A stretch of 64,000 nt of DNA from Anolis sagrei (lineage: Eukaryota; Chordata; Lepidosauria; Squamata; Anolidae): positions 27,722,875 to 27,786,874 of the forward strand of contig NC_090034.1 of NCBI RefSeq assembly GCF_037176765.1. Direction: 5' to 3'. A model generated the notes under the pieces. It did not search any database and was not told the origin of the DNA. It was given only the letters and a program-made list of their open reading frames with translations. Positions 60,001 to 64,000 of the stretch are shown piece after piece. The first letter of the stretch is position 1, and every line of letters starts with the position of its first letter. Position numbers and translations under genes: made by a program.

Positions 60001-61892
60001 TCCTGCTCAGGTCTTGGGGCTAAGGCTTCTTTCATGAAGCAGATCCATCAAGAATGTTTGACTGACCAGTTTTCAATCTCCAACTTATACAACAATGCTT
60101 TCAACCTCTGACTTATCCAGCAACAGCATACATAGGTTTGAACCAAATATCAATCCAATAAATCAAAAACTTTATTACAGTCCGAAGACCCAATTTGTTA
60201 AGTGGCACAAGGTGCACAAATCCAATGGTTTCATAAACAGATAAGACCAATTAAATGCAGGACAAGATGCATATGAACAAAGGTAAGAACACTGCAAACA
60301 GAGACACGGCAAGTTTCAGCCTCAATCTTATCCTGGCTACCTCAGAGAGAAACTTGGCAATAGCCATATAAAATTGGAATAGTTCTCTATATGATCACAT
60401 CCAATTTCAAATTACAACAAGTGTAATGGAGGGATGATATGCAAGAACATAAAATAAAAGAAATAAAGAACAAATGGATGACATATATGGGGTGGCTTTA
60501 AAAAGGGGGAGCCAAGGCAAGCATCTTACAGAAATAACAAAAACTGCACATAGTTAAAGAGAATAGTATAGAATAAATATATGGTCGGAGGGAGGAAGGA
60601 GGGGTGGACAACACAGGTGGCTTTTATATTTAAAAAAATTAATTATTTTTTTTAAATAAAAGATGTCAACAACAGCCCATTGAATGAAAGCAGATGATAC
60701 ATGTACAACACATGTAAACAATTAAGGCTACAGTACATGGGTAAAAAATATTGAAGAATAAAAAAGAGAGAATCTTTTAAATTATCTTCAAAATAAAAAG
60801 AATCATCTCCTGAGTAGAGAAAAGGAAGGGAGCTGAGTTATCCTTGTACAGAATAGTCTTCGTTTTGGACATCTGCCTTTGGCTTGTTCGGAAGCCCTTA
60901 ATGGCATGGGCTCTGCCGCCATTTTTTTACCAGCCGCAACATAACAGTGGCTGTTAAAAACTGGCTGGTTTTGGTTACACATGGAGTGCAGGGAGGGAGG
61001 GAGGCACCACTGCAGAGCCTCCAAATCAAGAGAGAAGAACGGGCTTTTTAAAGGAAGCCCAGGGTAGGAAACCTCCAGGTCGATCCCTCTTCCTTCCCTG
61101 GGAAATGGGAAGCCCTCTTAAAATGCCTTGGAAAACTGCCTGCTTCAGGAAGAGAGCGGGCACCTGCGGCTCCTATCTCTAGAGTAGAAACAGCTTTAAT
61201 GTAACATTAAACCCAGGTCTCCTCTACAGACAGAAGGGAAAGGATCACAGAAAGAATAGTATCTTAACTCTGATGTATTTAATCCAGTTCTTAATGAAGG
61301 GTATAAGGACATTTATACTGCATTGAATGTTTGCCTCTCTATATGCTGTAAGCCCCCTTGAGTTTCCACTGGGGAGATAGTGTGGGATAGAAATAAAGTC
61401 TTAATCATTCATTCAATCATCCAAACACGATGCCGAAAATGATGGGAAGGAGAGCCTGTGGGAAGTCCCCCCTCCCTGCCGCCAATAGGCTGGATAGAAA
61501 ACGGATATTTTGGCTTCCCAGATCGAAAACAGATTTCCATCCTCCCAAATACAGGAGTTCCTGAAAAATGGATCAGGACCCCCACTGAAATCCGGAACAC
61601 AGAAATAGATTGTGGTTCACCCAGATTGCACAAGCCTAATACAGAGTAGTGGCAATGTGGAGGCTCAAGGTCAGGGGATTGGGGTTTGTTCAGCAGCCAT
61701 TCACCTGTACGTCCTGACAAGCTTGTTAGCGTGGGGCTCCAGCAGCAACCCTCGGAGCATGTTCTCCACACAGTTGCCAATGTAGCGCTCCGGGATGCCC
61801 CGCAGCCGGGCATACATGCTCAGGGTCTCTCTCCCTGTCATGTGGTCCAAGAGGGCATCGAACTGCGGGCAGTAGCCAATGCGCCGCTGGAC
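53964..61892 (-). CDS. ABCA3: ABCA3, last five coding exons (gene partial)
   Basis: A phospholipid transporter of lamellar-body membranes, needed for surfactant in mammals. Five exons (188+171+188+74+132 bp = 753 bp, 250 aa) join in consistent phase with GT-AG sites. They cover NBD2 from just after Walker A to the stop: Q-loop region [20 protein letters not shown], signature SGGNKRKLS, Walker [21 protein letters not shown], the H-loop His in [20 protein letters not shown], then [31 protein letters not shown] and [19 protein letters not shown]. All key NBD residues in this part are present. The full protein is about 1,700 aa, so most of the gene lies right of the window. The match to human ABCA3 as I recall it is closer than I would expect for ABCA1/4/7. 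A lineage paralogue such as ABCA17 cannot be excluded from this part alone. Confidence 0.93.
54262..54795. mobile_element. MITE-like element in ABCA3 intron
   Basis: GGCAGTCCCCAAGTGGCAAA at the left and GTAACTTGGGGACTGCC at the right form inverted ends; an inner CTCAGGGACTGCC repeat lies near 54655. A fragment of the same repeat (TTAAGTTGAATTTTCATGG) is at 43320-43385. Confidence 0.6.
55386..55459 (-). CDS. ABCA3: ABCA3 penultimate coding exon
   Basis: (G)[20 protein letters not shown], then SWAQ. Acceptor CTTCCAG, donor CACAG|GTAAGT. Confidence 0.94.
55460..56020. other. ABCA3 intron; short direct duplication
   Basis: Unique-looking, except for a 36-bp perfect tandem duplication at about 55905-55977 (ATCAGGATACTACTGGACAA..). 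Confidence 0.6.
56025..56165. mobile_element. MITE, TCAATGCTATGG family
   Basis: CCATGGCTCAATGGCATAGA, TCTTCTCTGCCAAGGAGGGC, CAAATGACAACTCCTAGGAC. Confidence 0.6.
56490..57490. other. ABCA3 intron with an inverted L2 tail and TIR-like repeat
   Basis: 56495-56560: inverted L2 tail (TTTATTTATATCCCAACTTT). 56960-57490: an element starting TAGGACTGTGCAAATC and ending in a GAATCTCCGAAACAAATTA region, probably of the TAGGCTTGKGC family. No exon. Confidence 0.45.
57564..57751 (-). CDS. ABCA3: ABCA3 coding exon (after H-loop)
   Basis: (S)[60 protein letters not shown]. Acceptor GTTCCACAG, donor CCCAG|GTACGT. Confidence 0.95.
57950..58190 (+). mobile_element. L2 3' end
   Basis: T-rich lead-in, TTAGCTGCCCCGAGCCCCTT, GGGATATAAATAAAGTTTTA, (ATT)n. 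Confidence 0.8.
58570..58765 (+). mobile_element. Decayed CR1 3' end
   Basis: GAGATTGGACAGGCATCTTT, GGGGTTGGACTAGGTGGACC, CTACTCTGAGATTCCCTGAG. Confidence 0.65.
58893..59063 (-). CDS. ABCA3: ABCA3 coding exon (ABC signature and Walker B)
   Basis: (S)[56 protein letters not shown]. Acceptor TCTCCGCAG, donor CACAG|GTGGGC. Confidence 0.96.
59064..61300. other. ABCA3 intron, mostly unassigned
   Basis: No exon-like block. The portion after 60160 (AAAACTTTATTACAGTCCGA onward) looks like an inverted LINE-type tail, but I cannot name the family. Confidence 0.35.
61310..61645. mobile_element. L2 3' end and TAGGCTTGTGC-type repeat
   Basis: 61310-61425: GCTGTAAGCCCCCTTGAGTT..GGGATAGAAATAAAGTC then ATTC repeats. 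61425-61645: ends GATTGCACAAGCCTAATA, the inverted terminus of the family at 32148. Confidence 0.6.
61705..61892 (-). CDS. ABCA3: ABCA3 coding exon (Q-loop)
   Basis: [62 protein letters not shown] plus the first two bases of Ser. Acceptor TTGCCTGCAG, donor TACAG|GTGAAT. The Walker A exon lies further right, outside the window or unrecognised. Confidence 0.95.
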
Positions 61893-62227
61893 CTGCAGGC
61901 AAGGGACAGATCAAGGAAAGAGCAGAGCAAGCCCACCCACTAGCCCCTTATTGGAGGTGTTCCACTTCCATCAAAGCAAACAGCAATGTTGTCCTGGGCT
62001 GGCGCTACTGTCAAGCCAAGTGATGCAGCTACCTTGGGTAGGAGATGCTGGCATCGCTTTCTCTCCCTGCCTAGCCTGAAAAATGCTGAATAAATTCTGC
62101 AAAAAGTATCTGCTTATATGTACAACACAGACTAGCTGAAGAATTTAAAAATGAATATGTATTTCATTTGAATGGAATACTGACACTGAGCTACGGCTCA
62201 GATTACATTTCTTTCTTTTTATTCCTA

Positions 62228-62520
62228 ACTAGCTGTCCCTTGCCACACCTTGCTGTGGGCCAGTCCGTGCATATGTGTTTTGTGTATGTATATATGTGTA
62301 CATGTGTGTACATATTTGTGTATATGTATATATATGTGCATGTGTTGCAATGTTTTTGGGGGGGGGGGTTGGCTTTTAAAGTCTCTTCTGCTGTGTTTTT
62401 CAGTGTTTTTATGAGTGATGGTCAGTTGTTGCTCTGACAGGTGTATTGTGTCCAAATTTGGTGTTAATTCGCCAAGTGGTTTTTGAGTTATGTTAATCCC
62501 ACAAACGAACATTACATTTT
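62228..62520 (-). mobile_element. Helitron-like element, inverted
   Basis: Plus strand begins ACTAGCTGTCCCTTGCCACA (minus-strand end ..GGGACAGCTAGT, fitting CTRRT) and ends CACAAACGAACATTACATTT. Contains AAGTCTCTTCTGCTGTGTTT and AGTGGTTTTTGAGTTATGTT. The interior holds (GT/AT)n and a G10 run. The base following the end on the minus strand is T, as expected. Confidence 0.55.
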
Positions 62521-62639
62521 TATTTATAAAATAAATTATACAAATGAATTAACATTAATACAAAACATATAATAAATCAATTCATCCTCATATATGTTCA
62601 TACAGGTAATCTCTACCTGCACCCACCACACAGGGGACA

Positions 62640-62952
62640 GATCAGCTCCCTCCCCCCCTTATGTCCTTTAGGAAAGGAGTGAAGACATTCCTGTTCAAAA
62701 AAAGCTTTTGACTGATTTTATTGAGTCCTTGCATTTTATGGATATCCAGAAATTTTAGAGGTATTTTAGTTTAATTGAATTTTAGTTATTTATAAGATGA
62801 TCGATGGAGCATCTTGGTAACGTTTTTGGTTTTATAGTCTATTTCAATGGATGTCTTATATCACCTTGTTTATTTTAATGATTGCTGTGAGCCGCTTTGA
62901 GTCTGTCAGGAGAAAGGCAGCATAGAAATCCCCGAAATAAATAAATAAATGT
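62640..62952 (+). mobile_element. L2 3' end
   Basis: TTGCTGTGAGCCGCTTTGAG..GGCAGCATAGAAATCCCCG then AATAAATAAATAAAT. Confidence 0.75.
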
Positions 62953-63812
62953 ATTCATCCATAATATTAATAGTTCTTATAGTGACCTCTTCTCCAAAAT
63001 GCTAATGTATATTGATTTGGTTTTATGCCTTTTTCCTTGACAACTATATATTCTAAGAATTCACCCATATTGCTTCAATATCATTTCTTTCCATACATCA
63101 CTTTTTACATATTATTTCCCGTCAGCTTATTGTTTACTGAGATCTTCCACACTCCTCTCTTTGTACCAATCTAGATTACACTTCTGATTTTGATTGCTTA
63201 TATCTAAAAGAAAGGTGTGTACTCTTCTAATGATATTCCCCTTCCCAAAGTACATTTCCCAGATTTCTATGCTGTTCCCAAAGTGCACTGCTCCCTTTTT
63301 TCTCAGATGAAAGGCCATTAATTTCAGGCTGGCAGGCAGGCAGCCTTTTGGGCTCAATGGCTCTGCTCCCTTGTTCTGAATATGAAACCGACATTGGGAA
63401 CATTGAGATATACAAAACTAAAATGAAAAAGTATGGGGTAAGTTTTGATTTCTGTGCATACACGTCGGATATCGCATTGTAAGTACAAATAATAACTGAT
63501 CCAACTTACGATGCTTTCCGATTTTTTTGCACATGCCTAGTGTTTACCTATATCTGACTGATGTTCTTGACTCTTCTCTAGCCCTTCTTTCCAACATTCC
63601 CCATCAGTTCATACCTTCTCCATAGTATTAGCTTCTCTATGGTCTTCTTCATTAGTCCTTCAAACTTAGGATCTCCATCTCCAACAGCTCAACACTCTGT
63701 CAACAACAACTCTAACAGAGAAGCTTGTGCTCTTTAAGCTACCCCACCCTGGCTGTAAATTACTTATTACTAGCCAGATGATTAAATCCTTAATGCTTGC
63801 TGCTGGGGTGGT
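62953..63812. other. ABCA3 intronic or 5'-side stretch, nothing recognised
   Basis: AT-rich. A TAGGCATGTGCA-type inverted end near 63530-63543 (TTTGCACATGCCTAGTG) hints at another TIR element. Confidence 0.4.
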
Positions 63813-63814
63813 CC

Positions 63815-63820
63815 TGATCC

Positions 63821-63855
<35 letters not shown>

Positions 63856-63990
63856 GTAATAGTAATAATGAACTATGTATACCCTGCTCCATTTCCCCAA
63901 GGGGACTCAGAGCAGATTACAACAATGTAAGTAACATGACAATAATCAAAATAAAATGATGATAATTAAACAACTGGTGTTTAATTCTAG
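63815..63990 (-). mobile_element. L2 3' end, inverted
   Basis: (AAT)n, ACCCTGCTCCATTTCCCCAA, GGGGACTCAGAGCAGATTAC: complement of the L2 tail, running toward the window edge. Confidence 0.75.
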
Positions 63991-64000
63991 GTTGGGTAAT

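Overview
The window looks like squamate reptile (lizard) nuclear DNA. Vertebrate genes with canonical GT-AG introns sit in AT-rich DNA packed with squamate-type repeats: CR1 and L2 LINEs, tRNA-derived SINEs with a BovB-like tail, palindromic MITEs, SPIN-like hAT and mariner elements, and many (ATT)n microsatellites seeded by L2 tails. Nothing suggests a bacterial or viral source.

Four protein genes and one tRNA gene can be supported, each by reading exons and checking splice sites and phase. (1) WFIKKN1, plus strand: the large 3' exon, 4706-6205. Exon 1 was not found and probably lies left of the window. (2) METTL26 (C16orf13/UPF0585), minus strand: five coding exons, 19148 down to 12777, 208 aa, apparently complete. 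(3) tRNA-Gly(CCC), minus strand, 20148-20218, with intact boxes and a Pol III terminator. (4) MCRIP2 (FAM195A), plus strand: five coding exons, 33187-44817, 146 aa, apparently complete. (5) ABCA3, minus strand: the last five coding exons (61892 down to 53964), covering most of nucleotide-binding domain 2 and the C-terminus; the rest lies right of the window. WFIKKN1(+)/METTL26(-)/MCRIP2(+) matches human 16p13.3 as I recall it. ABCA3 as the next neighbour does not: in human it lies well over 1 Mb away, so a rearrangement breakpoint probably falls between 45.2 and 50.3 kb.

Layout: 0-4.7 kb, repeats and a WFIKKN1 intron; 4.7-6.9 kb, WFIKKN1 coding exon and 3' UTR; 6.9-12.7 kb, intergenic with MITEs, a foldback element and an AT-rich block; 12.8-19.3 kb, METTL26 with repeat-filled introns and a CpG-rich promoter; 19.4-20.2 kb, a 61-bp-period array of ACTAC..CTCCCA motifs and the tRNA gene; 20.5-32.8 kb, repeat-dominated intergenic DNA with R4/Dong-like LINE fragments and a 0.9-kb polypyrimidine tract; 32.9-45.2 kb, MCRIP2; 45.2-50.3 kb, intergenic repeats; 50.3-64 kb, ABCA3 3' flank, exons and introns.

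The genes are neighbours by old synteny and share no pathway: a secreted antagonist of GDF8/GDF11, a putative SAM methyltransferase, a stress-granule/co-repressor-linked protein and a lamellar-body lipid transporter. I found no undescribed multi-gene system. The strongest leads are the motif array between METTL26 and the tRNA gene, splice-site oddities in MCRIP2 (an 11-bp tandem acceptor and a microsatellite polypyrimidine tract) and METTL26 (a SINE beside a donor), the MCRIP2-ABCA3 junction, and several nested or foldback transposons.
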